Of a stretch of 64,000 nucleotides of DNA, positions 7,848 to 15,972 are shown one piece after another. The translations under genes and the position numbers were made by a program. The DNA lies in the NCBI RefSeq assembly GCF_044762655.1, contig NZ_JBIWER010000002.1, forward strand, positions 868,001-932,000. The letters are read 5' to 3'. Numbering within the stretch: position 1 is the first letter of the stretch; each line of letters opens with the position of its first letter. This stretch comes from Psychrobacillus sp044762655. Its GTDB lineage: Bacteria; Bacillota; Bacilli; Bacillales_A; Planococcaceae. The notes beneath the pieces are model-generated. The model saw only the letters and a list, made by a program, of their open reading frames with translations, did no database searches and had not been told where the DNA came from.

Positions 7848-8477
7848 TTATATATATAACTTCACACTTAGAATAAACTCATAAACAAAATATCCTGCAA
7901 AACCAATTAATAGAATCCCCGATACTATTGTTAACCATTTAATCATATTCCGATTTAATGCTTTTCTTGTAATGGATATAACTGTTAGTAATCCAATATC
8001 ATGTAGCAATATTCCACATAAAATCCCTAATGCAATAATGAAAAAATGACTTTCTTCGCTTGCATAATTTTTTGCAAGTACTACTCCAAATACATTCACC
8101 CAAAAAACAAGATTACCTGGAGATACAGCCACAAGAAGACCATTCCTATAAGAGCTAAAAAAAGACTTTGTTACTTTTTCTCCCGATAAAGTGATGTCTT
8201 TATCAGCATTTTTTATTGAATCGTAACCTAAATACAATAAAAACATAGCTCCGATAAGCCACATTGGAATTTGAATAATAGGTAACGCCAAGATAGAAGC
8301 AAGTCCTGTTGATAGCAAAATGATTAGCGCAATATCAATTGTCATACCACCTAACCCTACTGCCCATCCATGTATAAATCCATTTTTCAATCCTTGTTTT
8401 GTCATTTCGACAGTAATCGCCCCTACAGGCATTGCAATGGTAAGCCCTACCATTACATAAGCAAAATACAAACTCAC
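7848..8477 (-). CDS. LysE/RhtB-family exporter
   Basis: 209 residues, the standard length for this family, with six hydrophobic helices. The N-terminus has the family signature MPVGAITVEMTKQGLKNGFIHGWAVGLG-like segment (Pro 18 and the Gly-rich second helix). Members export amino acids or related metabolites by proton antiport. The substrate is not predictable. Translation starts at an ATG weakly preceded by GAGAAG. It is a single gene between elements 12 and 13. Confidence 0.85.
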   Translation of the reverse strand: MSLYFAYVMVGLTIAMPVGAITVEMTKQGLKNGFIHGWAVGLGGMTIDIALIILLSTGLASILALPIIQIPMWLIGAMFLLYLGYDSIKNADKDITLSGEKVTKSFFSSYRNGLLVAVSPGNLVFWVNVFGVVLAKNYASEESHFFIIALGILCGILLHDIGLLTVISITRKALNRNMIKWLTIVSGILLIGFAGYFVYEFILSVKLYI

Positions 8478-8966
8478 ATAACCACTTCTCTCATAAGTAA
8501 AGATGGATAATTTCTTACGTCCGTTTATATGAATAATTATACATAAAAAAATTTATTTTATGCAACAACTTCTTCTACTCCTATTGAACGAAAGCACCCC
8601 TTAGTTTAAGTGAAAGGTTTCACAATCTATCATAAATACATAGGTATCAGTATTAACCCGTTAACTTTAATTGAATAACCCCGCTATTAATTTCTTCTGG
8701 ATAAAAGTTCTGTCTCTTAGCCACTAATAAAAACACATCTTTATAAAAACAGTATCATAATTAATACAACATTTTACGTGAAAGACGTGATATTAAATTT
8801 ATCCTTCTCAACTTCCGATATCGAGTTTTCTTTTGCTTTCATCTTTTTGTGTATATGTCCCCCTGTATTGTACTTTGAACATTACCGTAAATTAAATAAA
8901 TCATTTTCGGTAGAAAGAAATTAAGATTCATGGTAAAATCACATTAGGAAAATAAAGGCAATGTAA
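8478..8966. other. Divergent intergenic region
   Basis: Contains the half-element at 8585-8626 and the upstream region of the plus-strand nucleotidyltransferase gene. No clear gene or convincing consensus promoter seen. Confidence 0.5.
8585..8626 (-). repeat. attC-like element 13, right half with L tail
   Basis: GAACGAAAGCACCCCTTAG, then TTTAAGTGAAAGGTTTCACAAT; left arm and hairpin absent. Confidence 0.65.
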
Positions 8967-9028
8967 CCTTTGGGTTCAACCTCGCTGAAAAGTAGGTTGG
9001 ACCCTTTTTGCATTCTTAAACCTAAAGG
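8967..9028 (+). promoter_or_regulatory. Attenuator-like leader of the nucleotidyltransferase gene
   Basis: Two exclusive structures can be drawn. (1) GGGTTCAACCT (8972-8982) pairs with AGGTTGGACCC (8994-9004), followed by TTTTT: an intrinsic terminator inside the leader. (2) CCTTTGGGTT (8967-8976) pairs with AACCTAAAGG (9019-9028), covering the ribosome site. A start-stop pair ATGTAA sits at 8961-8966. The layout resembles leaders of inducible antibiotic-resistance genes. Confidence 0.55.
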
Positions 9029-9038
9029 AGGACTTTTA

Positions 9039-9815
9039 ATGTTAAGAACAGAAATGCTGTTGCATCGGCTGGACGAGATCGGCAAATCACTCGAAAGAAG
9101 AGGGGGTGCACTATTATTGTTAGGTGTCGGTTCCGTTGGAATCGAGACTGCTCGGCTGGACGACTATTCAGATTTGGATTTCTTTGTCATTGTAAGGCAT
9201 GACCAGAAAAGCAGATATATCGACCATTTGGATTGGTTAGAAGAAGTTCACCCTTTAGCTTATTCTTTTAAGAATTCGGAGATTGGCTATAAAATTTTGT
9301 TCGAAGACGGTATTTTTGGTGAATATGCGGTATTTGAGGAATCGGAGTTGATTAATGGTTCTTATACGGAAGGGAGAGTCGTTTGGAAGGATCCCTCCTA
9401 CAACAATACGGGAATTTCAAAACCTTCCAACCCGATACCTAGCCCCAAAAAAGACTCCTTAGACCATCCTTTGAACGAAGCTTTAACTAATCTCTATGTG
9501 GGACTCGGCCGCTTTGCCAGGGGAGAACGCCTATCAGCGACGAGGTTCGTACAAGGTTATGCTGTGGACAGGATTTTATCCGTACTTCATTTGATAGAGC
9601 AAGAGGTAGATTACTTTCCCGATCCTTTCGGAAACGAGAGGCGCATGGAAAAAAGATACCCTCGTTTCGCGGAAATGATTGCAGACATGATACAGGGATA
9701 TGATCATGTACCTGAATCTGCACTTCGTATTTTAAGCTTCATAGAAGAAGTGTATCCAGTTAATCGAGAACTAAGCGATGAAATACGACGTTTAGCCAAA
9801 ATATCCTGCCGATAA
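9039..9815 (+). CDS. Nucleotidyltransferase-domain protein
   Basis: 258 residues, starting at the ATG with AAAGGAGG in front (an in-frame upstream extension would lie within the terminator hairpin). The motif LLGVGSVGIETARLDDYSDL is the pol-beta-type nucleotidyltransferase signature, with the Asp pair YSDLDFF as metal ligands; the C-terminal half is helical. Related folds modify lincosamides or aminoglycosides, and the leader would suit a drug-inducible gene, but no drug can be named from sequence. It is one of the few plus-strand genes here and clearly richer in GC than its neighbours, so separate acquisition is likely. Confidence 0.75.
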   Translation: MLRTEMLLHRLDEIGKSLERRGGALLLLGVGSVGIETARLDDYSDLDFFVIVRHDQKSRYIDHLDWLEEVHPLAYSFKNSEIGYKILFEDGIFGEYAVFEESELINGSYTEGRVVWKDPSYNNTGISKPSNPIPSPKKDSLDHPLNEALTNLYVGLGRFARGERLSATRFVQGYAVDRILSVLHLIEQEVDYFPDPFGNERRMEKRYPRFAEMIADMIQGYDHVPESALRILSFIEEVYPVNRELSDEIRRLAKISCR

Positions 9816-10192
9816 CAAAGGAGTTTAATCTTATCATATAAAAATAGCTATCTATTTCCCATTTCTGCCATTACTTGTTTTGTATAAGCAGAATAGATCA
9901 AAAACAGAGTTAACCTCTCAAAAAGAGACAAATTTCTCTATCAGGAAATTTGGATTATTAGTTATACCTCGAAAGTCCGTTAAACAAATTAAGACTAGGC
10001 TGTTTACAAAAAAACTCACCACGTTGTACTGGGCTTCCATTGTTTGTTTTGTATCTAATAATGAAGTCCAGTGCATTAAGGAATGCTTTCTAATACATTC
10101 TTCACCGCTGAAGTATTTCCTCTAATTATACTAAACTGCCCCCAATTCCCTCTCGTTTCATATCTGTTAGACCTCCAATTCATTTTTTACTC
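9816..10192. other. Intergenic stretch
   Basis: About 370 bases with no convincing gene. One open frame of 81 codons (9880-10125, plus) lacks a ribosome site and protein-like composition. Confidence 0.5.
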
Positions 10193-10265
10193 AACTAACC
10201 TGCCCCGTTAGTTCAATAAGAAAAGTGTTTCACTCCTTCTTGAAGTAAAGCACCCGTTAGTTGAA
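10193..10265 (-). repeat. attC-like element 14, T core
   Basis: Full copy; core GTGTTTCACTCCTTCTTGAAG. Six bases from the VOC gene's stop. Confidence 0.92.
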
Positions 10266-10271
10266 CAAGGT

Positions 10272-10622
10272 TCAACACTTGCACACCATCAATTGGTTCC
10301 CATAAGGATCTTTAAAATTAAACCAATGGTTATGCTTAATTTCTGTTGTTAATTCGACATTTTTACCTCTCATATACTCATATGCTTGTTCTATATTATC
10401 AGTGTTTAAATGAAAAGGTGGAGTTTTGAAGATATTATCCTCTGAATAGATTTTGCTATCTAATACAATTTCTGGTCCATTCATAGGCACTATATATAAA
10501 TGACCATATAAAACCTCACCATCTACTGGTAACCCTAATATGTCACTATACCAATTACGTGCTTCTTCAATATTACTTACAGGAATAAAAACTGTTCCGA
10601 TTTTATTTAATATAGGATTCAT
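10272..10622 (-). CDS. VOC (glyoxalase-like) protein
   Basis: 116 residues, one vicinal-oxygen-chelate domain of two beta-alpha-beta-beta-beta repeats. Seen: TVFIPVSNIEEARNWYSDILGLPV at the start and NWFNFKDPYGNQLMVCK at the end, the usual metal-site or binding positions (Glu/His) of the family. Such proteins act as dioxygenases, isomerases or drug-binding resistance proteins; which one cannot be told. GGAGGTAG precedes the ATG. The stop TGA lies next to element 14. Confidence 0.85.
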   Translation of the reverse strand: MNPILNKIGTVFIPVSNIEEARNWYSDILGLPVDGEVLYGHLYIVPMNGPEIVLDSKIYSEDNIFKTPPFHLNTDNIEQAYEYMRGKNVELTTEIKHNHWFNFKDPYGNQLMVCKC

Positions 10623-10694
10623 AAACTACCTCCAAAAATCAACTTCGAATATACAAGATTTATTCGCTACAATTTATATATTCTCCTTCTTATT

Positions 10695-10722
10695 AAACTA
10701 AACTGCCCCTTTACTTTAGTTT
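10695..10722 (-). repeat. attC-like element 15, left arm only
   Basis: AAACTAAACTGCCCCTTTA, then the sequence passes straight into repeat B. Confidence 0.6.
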
Positions 10723-10789
10723 ATAACAAATAGAGGTTCCAAATTTAAATAAATTTCCATTTGAAATAATCATAAATCAATTTTTCTTA
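10715..10789 (-). repeat. Repeat B, copy 1
   Basis: About 75 bp shared with 12431-12517 and 50473-50558 (conserved GAATAGAGGTTCCAAATTTA and TTTCCATTT...ATCA). In all three places it sits between a lone left arm and a full element. Confidence 0.75.
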
Positions 10790-10792
10790 TTA

Positions 10793-10865
10793 AACTAAAC
10801 TGCCCCTTTAGTACAATAAAAAAAAGGCTTTACTCCTTCTTGAAGTAAAGCACCCGTCAGTTGAA
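10793..10865 (-). repeat. attC-like element 16, T core
   Basis: Full copy with right arm CACCCGTCAGTTGAA. Confidence 0.92.
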
Positions 10866-10976
10866 GAAGAAAGTATCGTGTAGTTTAAGAGTTTCAGTCA
10901 TTTACTCGTTTAATCCTTTATTATCACTTGCTCACTTAATAAAACGTTTTATATTCGCGATTCCTAGCGTTATCCC

Positions 10977-11228
10977 TTATAGAAAAATTAAAGCTTGTAT
11001 TAATGCGAGAGCAGCAGTTCCTATTATTGGTGCAATTTTTAACAGAATTAACCCATCAGTTGTTGAAATTAGTGGATCAAGTGGGTCTTTTGCAGGTGAA
11101 GCTAGAAGATTGATGATTCGTTCCCATCTATTAGATTTCATTGGGAAATCCGGTATATCTATGTGATATTCATCCAACTTCGTACACAGATGATGTTCCT
11201 TATTAAAGGGATCCTGACTCATATTCAT
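10977..11228 (-). CDS. Small ECF-operon protein with C-terminal membrane helix
   Basis: 83 residues: a soluble N-terminal half (KLDEYHIDIPDFPMKSNRWE) and a hydrophobic C-terminus (about residues 60-82). The start overlaps the end of the sigma factor gene by 26 bases, so the two are translationally coupled. By position it resembles the small partner proteins encoded next to SigY-type ECF factors (YxlC-like) and may be part of an anti-sigma complex. That is inference from context; no sequence motif proves it. Confidence 0.6.
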   Translation of the reverse strand: MNMSQDPFNKEHHLCTKLDEYHIDIPDFPMKSNRWERIINLLASPAKDPLDPLISTTDGLILLKIAPIIGTAALALIQALIFL

Positions 11229-11748
11229 CTCTCTCCATTTCTTCTTTTAATTTTTTGATTGCTATGTGTAATCTTGATTTAACTGTCCCTTTCGGAATTC
11301 CAAGGATTTTTGCTATTTCCTCTTGTGGCAAATCGTGATAGTAGAAAAGTATTACAACGGCACGCTGTATTTCAGGGAGCTTTGCAACGGCTTCCCGAAT
11401 GGTCATTCTGTCTAATTGATGAAATTCTTCGGTCTGTATCGGAGTAAGAAAGGGCAAAAGGTTGCTCCATAACCTGCGACGATTTAATTTTGTTATCATC
11501 AATCGATATGCAATTTGAAAAAGATATGATTTTAGTTTTCCTTTACTTGGATTGTAATCGTACTTATAACGTTGTAGTTTAATAAATGTGTCTTGAACAA
11601 TATCAATGCTTAATTGCTCATCTCTTGAATAACGGAAAATAAATGAATAAAGAGATTGTTTTAATAGAGTGTAAATAATTTCTAACGCTTCGTTATCACC
11701 ATTTTGATAAGCGATCATTAATTCATCTTCACGTTCACTCAATCTCAT
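11203..11748 (-). CDS. ECF-type RNA polymerase sigma factor
   Basis: 181 residues. Region 2 (about residues 25-90) contains FRYSRDEQLSIDIVQDTFIKLQRYKYDY, and region 4 (about 120-170) contains LPEIQRAVVILFYYHDLPQEEIAKILGIPKGTVKSRLHIAIKKLK-type helix-turn-helix sequence, the DNA reader of the -35 box. It directs polymerase to stress or envelope promoters. It overlaps the upstream membrane gene by 14 bases and the downstream 83-residue gene by 26, so these form one operon whose other members probably regulate it. Confidence 0.92.
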   Translation of the reverse strand: MRLSEREDELMIAYQNGDNEALEIIYTLLKQSLYSFIFRYSRDEQLSIDIVQDTFIKLQRYKYDYNPSKGKLKSYLFQIAYRLMITKLNRRRLWSNLLPFLTPIQTEEFHQLDRMTIREAVAKLPEIQRAVVILFYYHDLPQEEIAKILGIPKGTVKSRLHIAIKKLKEEMERDEYESGSL

Positions 11749-12121
11749 CGCCCCAGCGTTCCTTGATAGCTTTCAACGTCATAGAGACTCTACAAACTAA
11801 ATAAATAATTGATACAAGTGTCCATACTTGTGCTTGGTTTGTAAAAAATTGCACAAAAACATTTTCAACTGTTTCACCACTTGAGACTAAAAAGTTAAGA
11901 GCCTGAACACAAATAATGGAATATACGGCTAGACCAAGTGTAAGTGTATCGAAAACGTTCCATCTTAAATATATTTTTGTTTTCTTATAATTGATTTTAC
12001 GATTTTCACGGACAACATATTTGCGATCCATTGGAATAGCAATCGCTAAAATTAAAACCATTAAAATACCTCCAACGATAAGAGAAACAATCCAACCAGT
12101 ACCCATTTGTAACATCCCCAT
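11735..12121 (-). CDS. Membrane protein of the ECF sigma operon
   Basis: 128 residues with a long first helix (about residues 8-28) and two more (about 58-75 and 90-112); basic segments lie between. It is the first gene of the operon and its stop overlaps the sigma factor start. A membrane partner that senses signals or holds the sigma factor is plausible, but the classical anti-sigma motif HxxxCxxC is absent. Function otherwise unknown. Confidence 0.6.
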   Translation of the reverse strand: MGMLQMGTGWIVSLIVGGILMVLILAIAIPMDRKYVVRENRKINYKKTKIYLRWNVFDTLTLGLAVYSIICVQALNFLVSSGETVENVFVQFFTNQAQVWTLVSIIYLVCRVSMTLKAIKERWGDEIE

Positions 12122-12190
12122 TCTACCTTCTTTATTAACTATACAAATGAGAAGACAAAAAAGTTCATTTAAAATGTAAAAGAGTTTTTT

Positions 12191-12316
12191 GTCTTTCCTT
12201 ATTCAAATAAAAGTATTGAATTGGACGTTAAAAAAGAGAATTATCTCGATATAGGTTTAGCTTGTCAAAGTTGGTTAATGAAAGATGATTATGAAACTAG
12301 CTTTCATAACAAATAG
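12191..12316 (+). pseudogene. 3' remnant of a plus-strand gene
   Basis: Continuous protein-like frame FPYSNKSIELDVKKENYLD, followed by IGLACQSWLMKDDYETSFHNK and a stop, with no start codon or ribosome site. It appears to be the C-terminus of a gene whose front has been lost. Family not recognised. Confidence 0.4.
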
Positions 12317-12392
12317 TTTAGTTGTACGATAAGGTGTGATTCAATAGAAATAGATGTGAAGTGTTGATTTTTTTATATTAAGATTTTCAGCA

Positions 12393-12436
12393 ATCGGGTG
12401 CTTTAATCGAAGAATTCGACTAACCTACTGCTTTAA
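12393..12436 (-). repeat. attC-like element 17, degenerate with inverted piece
   Basis: CGGGTGCTTTA (12395-12405) is a right arm in reverse orientation, the only inverted fragment seen. CGACTAACCTACTGCTTTAA is a left arm. Confidence 0.5.
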
Positions 12437-12517
12437 TTTAATACGTTTGAAACGAATAGCTGTTCTAATTTAAAATAAACTTTCCATTTAAAATTATCAA
12501 AACACCATTTTTCTTAT
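12431..12517 (-). repeat. Repeat B, copy 2
   Basis: AATACGTTTGAAACGAATAG... matching copies 1 and 3. Confidence 0.7.
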
Positions 12518-12519
12518 TG

Positions 12520-12646
12520 AACTAACCTGCCCCTTTAGTTTAAGTGTAACATTTCACAATGCATATCTGAGATCAACTTAATGTTTTGGACTTAAAATAG
12601 ACCATCGTAATAATGGTCTTGTTGAAATAAAGCACCCGTTAGTTGA
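12520..12646 (-). repeat. attC-like element 18, L core
   Basis: Full long copy: TAAGTGTAACATTTCACAAT and the hairpin AGACCATCGTAATAATGGTC. Confidence 0.92.
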
Positions 12647-12655
12647 ATAACGAAA

Positions 12656-13132
12656 TTATAATTTTATTTTTTTTATCATTTTAAAATTAGACAAATTGAC
12701 ACCTCTACGTTCCACGGTTTGTGAACAAACAATTTTGTAGCCCCGATGTTCAAAAAACGGCTTAGCTGTAATACTTGCCTCCGTATCAATTTCTAAGAGA
12801 TTCAATTTCTTAGCCTCAGATTCGAGCATATCAATTAAAGCTGTGGCTATACCCTGGCCTTGATAATCTTTATGAACATATAGTCTATCTAAGTGACCAT
12901 TATGCGTTAAATCGCTAAAACCAACTACTTTATCATTAACTATAGCAACAAATGTTATATTTTGACCCAATGATTCCTTCCAAGACATCATTTTAGATTC
13001 TTGTTCGTCTCTTGGTGCCCAAGCATTCAATTCTGATTGGGAATAGTCTTTCGAGTTTACTGAATGAACCGTTTCATAAAACAAAGAAACAATTCCTTCA
13101 GTATCGGTTTCATTATACTTTATAATCTTCAC
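12656..13132 (-). CDS. GNAT N-acetyltransferase
   Basis: 158 residues. The acetyl-CoA motif DYQGQGIATALI is near residue 95, preceded by the beta strand GHLDRLYVH and followed by the C-terminal block AKPFFEHRGYKIV. This pattern (xxFxexRGY) is typical of small GNATs such as YafP/PhnO-like proteins of broad use. Substrate unknown. It is the only gene between elements 18 and 19; its stop is about ten bases from the element's right arm. Confidence 0.88.
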   Translation of the reverse strand: MKIIKYNETDTEGIVSLFYETVHSVNSKDYSQSELNAWAPRDEQESKMMSWKESLGQNITFVAIVNDKVVGFSDLTHNGHLDRLYVHKDYQGQGIATALIDMLESEAKKLNLLEIDTEASITAKPFFEHRGYKIVCSQTVERRGVNLSNFKMIKKIKL

Positions 13133-13183
13133 ACTCTATTATTCCTTCCATTATTAGGATAAGTATATTCTAATATATTCTTC

Positions 13184-13266
13184 AACTAATCTGCCCCGTT
13201 AATTCTATAAGAAAAAAGCTACCCTTACAGGCAGCCACTTGTTTAACTAAAGCACCTGTTAGTTGA
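13184..13266 (-). repeat. attC-like element 19, G core
   Basis: Full copy. Its right-arm core GTTAGTTGAA contains the stop codon of the cold-shock-like gene. Confidence 0.92.
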
Positions 13267-13495
13267 ACTTATTTACGAGTTTCTTAACATTTACAGCTCG
13301 ACGTGATTGTTCTTTTAAATTTGAGTTTTCTTCAAGGTCAAACAATACTGCCTCACCTTTGGTAAGTGATTTAAACCCATCCATTTGAATACTACTGAAA
13401 TGTACCCACACGTCATCCTCTCCATCAATTGAAATCCAGCCCCACCCCTCATCTTCATGATAAATTTTACATATTCCTTTAATGTTATATATCAT
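13259..13495 (-). CDS. Divergent cold-shock-domain protein
   Basis: 78 residues with the five-strand CSD layout: GICKIYHEDEGWGWISIDG, then DVWVHFSSIQMDGFKSL, then GEAVLFDLEE and RRAVNVKKL. The two RNA-binding motifs are altered from KGFGFI to EGWGWI and from VFVHF to VWVHF, so aromatic contacts are kept with Trp in place of Phe. It probably binds single-stranded nucleic acid. The last codons (Phe, Asn, stop) read TTC AAC TAA and lie inside element 19, so the element supplies the stop. Confidence 0.8.
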   Translation of the reverse strand: MIYNIKGICKIYHEDEGWGWISIDGEDDVWVHFSSIQMDGFKSLTKGEAVLFDLEENSNLKEQSRRAVNVKKLVNKFN

Positions 13496-13540
13496 TATAA
13501 AGCTCCCAATTTTTCATAAGTTGAAAACATTATGTTCTTC

Positions 13541-13666
13541 AACTACCTGCTTCGTTAGTTTAAGTGTAACATTTCACAATGCATTCTGAGTTCTACTCGA
13601 TGTTTTGGTTATAAAAATAGACCATCGAAATGATGGCCATGATTAGCTAAAGCACCCGTTAGTTGA
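13541..13666 (-). repeat. attC-like element 20, L core
   Basis: Left arm AACTACCTGCTTCGTTAGTT; near-identical to the copy at 51302-51429, including GCATTCTGAGTTCTACTCGA. Confidence 0.92.
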
Positions 13667-13677
13667 AGAAGATATTC

Positions 13678-14370
13678 TTATTTTTCAAATGCCTTATTAA
13701 CTGATTCAAAAGCATGAATTACTGTTGTATCAAATAATGGAACTTCGGAATCCTCTTGTTTTATTAATAATCCAATCTCTGTACATCCTAATATAATCCC
13801 TTCGGCACCCTTATCAACTAAATTCTTGATAACTTTTTTAAAATATTCTTTTGACGCATGATTGATTTTCCCTAAACATAATTCTTCATAAATCACTTCA
13901 TTTATAAGCTCTATATCTTCATTACCTGGAATTAATACCTTTATATCATTAGCTTCAATTCTTGATTTGTAAAAGTCTTGCACCATCGTATATTTAGTTC
14001 CAAGTAATCCAACTGAAATTACTTTAGTTTTCTTTATTTCATTTGCTGTTGCATCAGCAATATGTAGAATTGGAATATTTATTTTTTCTTCAATATAATT
14101 TATTACCTTGTGCATTGTGTTTGTACAAATAACAATAAAATCTGCACCTGCCTTTTCTAAAGAGAGTGCCACATCCCCCAAAGTGTGTCCAGCACTTTCC
14201 CAATCACCATTAGCTTGATAACGTTCAATTTCGTCAAAGTCAACGCTATATAAAATGCATTTGGCTGAATGTAATCCGCCTAATTTGTTCTTTATTTCTT
14301 CATTTATTAAACGGTAATATTCATTTGATGATTCCCAACTCATTCCACCAATTAAACCTATTGTTTTCAA
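13678..14370 (-). CDS. Aspartate/glutamate racemase family protein
   Basis: 230 residues, the usual size of the Asp/Glu/hydantoin racemase family. N-terminal KTIGLIGGMSWESSNEYYRLIN is the family start. The two catalytic cysteines are in VICTNTMHKV (about residue 83) and ILGCTEIGLL (about 195), used for two-base racemisation without PLP. The closest named type is YgeA/aspartate racemase. It would make D-amino acids for the wall or signalling. Single gene between elements 20 and 21. Confidence 0.9.
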   Translation of the reverse strand: MKTIGLIGGMSWESSNEYYRLINEEIKNKLGGLHSAKCILYSVDFDEIERYQANGDWESAGHTLGDVALSLEKAGADFIVICTNTMHKVINYIEEKINIPILHIADATANEIKKTKVISVGLLGTKYTMVQDFYKSRIEANDIKVLIPGNEDIELINEVIYEELCLGKINHASKEYFKKVIKNLVDKGAEGIILGCTEIGLLIKQEDSEVPLFDTTVIHAFESVNKAFEK

Positions 14371-14479
14371 TGCACTAATCCCTCCTTATAGATTGTATGT
14401 GTAAGATAGAATATTATAAAATCCACCATAAGATCCTATCTTCTTTAATTTCGACAGTTAAAGAACCTTTTCCTTCTTC

Positions 14480-14521
14480 AATTAACCTGCACCGTTAGTT
14501 TAAGTGAAAAGAATCACAAAC
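14480..14521 (-). repeat. attC-like element 21, left arm with L tail
   Basis: AATTAACCTGCACCGTTAGTT, then TAAGTG...TCACAAAC; no core hairpin or right arm. It is the last copy before the core block. Confidence 0.65.
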
Positions 14522-14977
14522 TTCACCGCTTATTTGTTTGTAAAATCAGTTTGCACTTTAGCACTTAATTAAGAAAGTCCTTTTATAAAGAAATACCCCT
14601 CAGATAAAAATCCAAAGGGGAAAAGCTTTGCGACTTTATTTATAAAAACCATACTTTTTATCAAACTTCATTTCAAATCCACGTTTTGGAGGTTGATAAT
14701 CTAATGGCATTTGTCTATCTGTCGCTATTTCCCTTCCTTATTTTTAAGCATTTATGTGGGAAATGAAATTGTAGCAGCTGGACGCGGGGAACGCAGATTG
14801 CTTATCCTTTGAAAGGGGTCGCTCTTAGCCTTGTACCCCACCTGAACGGAAATCAGTAGTATTATTCATTCATTTAAGTACCATGAAGATAGCGTACAAG
14901 GTACATTTTTTATATACATTCTTTTAATAAAAAAAGACTTAATACACTTTAGGAGAGAACTACGTCTACTTAATATT
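14522..14977. other. Boundary region between array and core genes
   Basis: No convincing gene. A 24-codon frame on the minus strand (about 14645-14705, MPLDYQPPKRGFEMKFDKKY...) may be a remnant. No element is found from here to 24384. Confidence 0.45.
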
Positions 14978-15274
14978 CTAGGAAATATGCACTTTCTTAA
15001 AGTGTTCGACAACTGGAAATGGATCGTAATATGGATGAAGAAGTTTCTTCCATTCCTGATATTCGCTCGACTCTCTAAATCCAATCACATGATCTTCTAG
15101 GCTTTCCCAACTCACTAGTAGTAAATATTTCCCCTTAGCTTCTATACAACGTTGTAACTCGTGGTTTATATAACCCGGCATTGAAGAAATAATTTTTGAT
15201 GCTTGACGAAAAGCATTCTCATAATTTTCTTCTAAACCCGCTTTAACTTGTAACATCACAGCCTCTAATATCAT
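14978..15274 (-). CDS. Antibiotic-biosynthesis-monooxygenase (ABM) domain protein
   Basis: 98 residues, one dimeric ferredoxin-like alpha/beta domain. It begins MILEAVMLQVKAGLEENYE and contains ISSMPGYINHELQRC...KYLLLVSWESLEDHVIGFR, the typical ABM pattern with a WES(L)EDH strand. Such enzymes oxidise quinols or heme-like compounds, or serve other small-molecule roles. Its ATG overlaps the stop of the HAD gene by four bases (ATGA), so the two are cotranslated. Confidence 0.85.
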   Translation of the reverse strand: MILEAVMLQVKAGLEENYENAFRQASKIISSMPGYINHELQRCIEAKGKYLLLVSWESLEDHVIGFRESSEYQEWKKLLHPYYDPFPVVEHFKKVHIS

Positions 15275-15948
15275 GTTACTGCTCCTTTACGTTCTAAATT
15301 CTTTAATAACTCACTTAATGTGATTTCCGCCATGGAGTCTATTCGATCATCAAAATTCTCAAATTTTAGGTTTCTTGTTACATTATTTGGAACAATAATA
15401 CATCGAATCCCTGCCTTTTTAGCTGCACTCAATCCATTAAGTGAATCTTCAAACACAATCGTTTCTTTTGGTGACAACCCCAAGTCCATAAGTGTTTTAT
15501 GATAAAGTTCGGGATCTGGTTTAATTTTGCTCACATCATCTTTTGTATTAATAACTTCAAAGTAATCTATTATATTAAGTCGCTTTAAGTATGTGTGCAC
15601 CCACTGCTTTGAAGAACTAGAAGCTAGCGCTATCTTCATATTTTTTTGCTTAGCTGCATCTAAATATTCTTTCACACCTTCACGAAGTACAGGTACTTTC
15701 ATCTTTTCTTCATATCTAAGTGTTGCATACTCTTCAATCAATTCACAATTGACTGAATCACCAGTGATTTCCCGGAAGTAAGGGTATAAAACATCATTTC
15801 CAGTTCCAATACATTGAGAATATCCTTCTAAATCCAAACTAATTTGATGACTTTCCCAAAACACTTCTTTGAATGCCTCATACCAAGTGGTTTCTGTATC
15901 AACAATTAAACCATCAAAATCAAAAATAACTCCTTTAATCAATTTCAA
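15271..15948 (-). CDS. HAD-family phosphatase, beta-phosphoglucomutase-like
   Basis: 225 residues. Motif I is IFDFDGLIVDTE (nucleophile Asp 10), motif II is ALASSSS (about 110), and motifs III/IV are KIKPDPELY and VFEDSLNGLSAAKKAG. The alpha-helical cap between residues 17 and 85 makes it a subclass-I HAD of the YhcW/PgmB group, hydrolysing or moving phosphate on sugar phosphates or similar. It is the first gene of a two-gene operon with the ABM protein. Confidence 0.9.
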   Translation of the reverse strand: MKLIKGVIFDFDGLIVDTETTWYEAFKEVFWESHQISLDLEGYSQCIGTGNDVLYPYFREITGDSVNCELIEEYATLRYEEKMKVPVLREGVKEYLDAAKQKNMKIALASSSSKQWVHTYLKRLNIIDYFEVINTKDDVSKIKPDPELYHKTLMDLGLSPKETIVFEDSLNGLSAAKKAGIRCIIVPNNVTRNLKFENFDDRIDSMAEITLSELLKNLERKGAVT

Positions 15949-15972
15949 AACCCCATTTTTTTTATTGAGTTG

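Larger units (their letters stand above)
12317..12655. other. Array DNA without a gene
   Basis: Made of the degenerate element 17, repeat B copy 2 and the long element 18. Confidence 0.6.

Noticed and set aside
9880..10125. 81-codon plus-strand reading frame
   Set aside because: No ribosome site, low-complexity composition, no family features.
10861..11166. Plus-strand reading frame opposite the ECF operon's last gene
   Set aside because: Begins inside element 16 and is antisense to an operon gene that overlaps the sigma factor; composition is that of an antisense shadow.
12395..12405. Inverted element as evidence for both orientations
   Set aside because: Only an 11-base fragment in a decayed stretch; every other copy has the same orientation.
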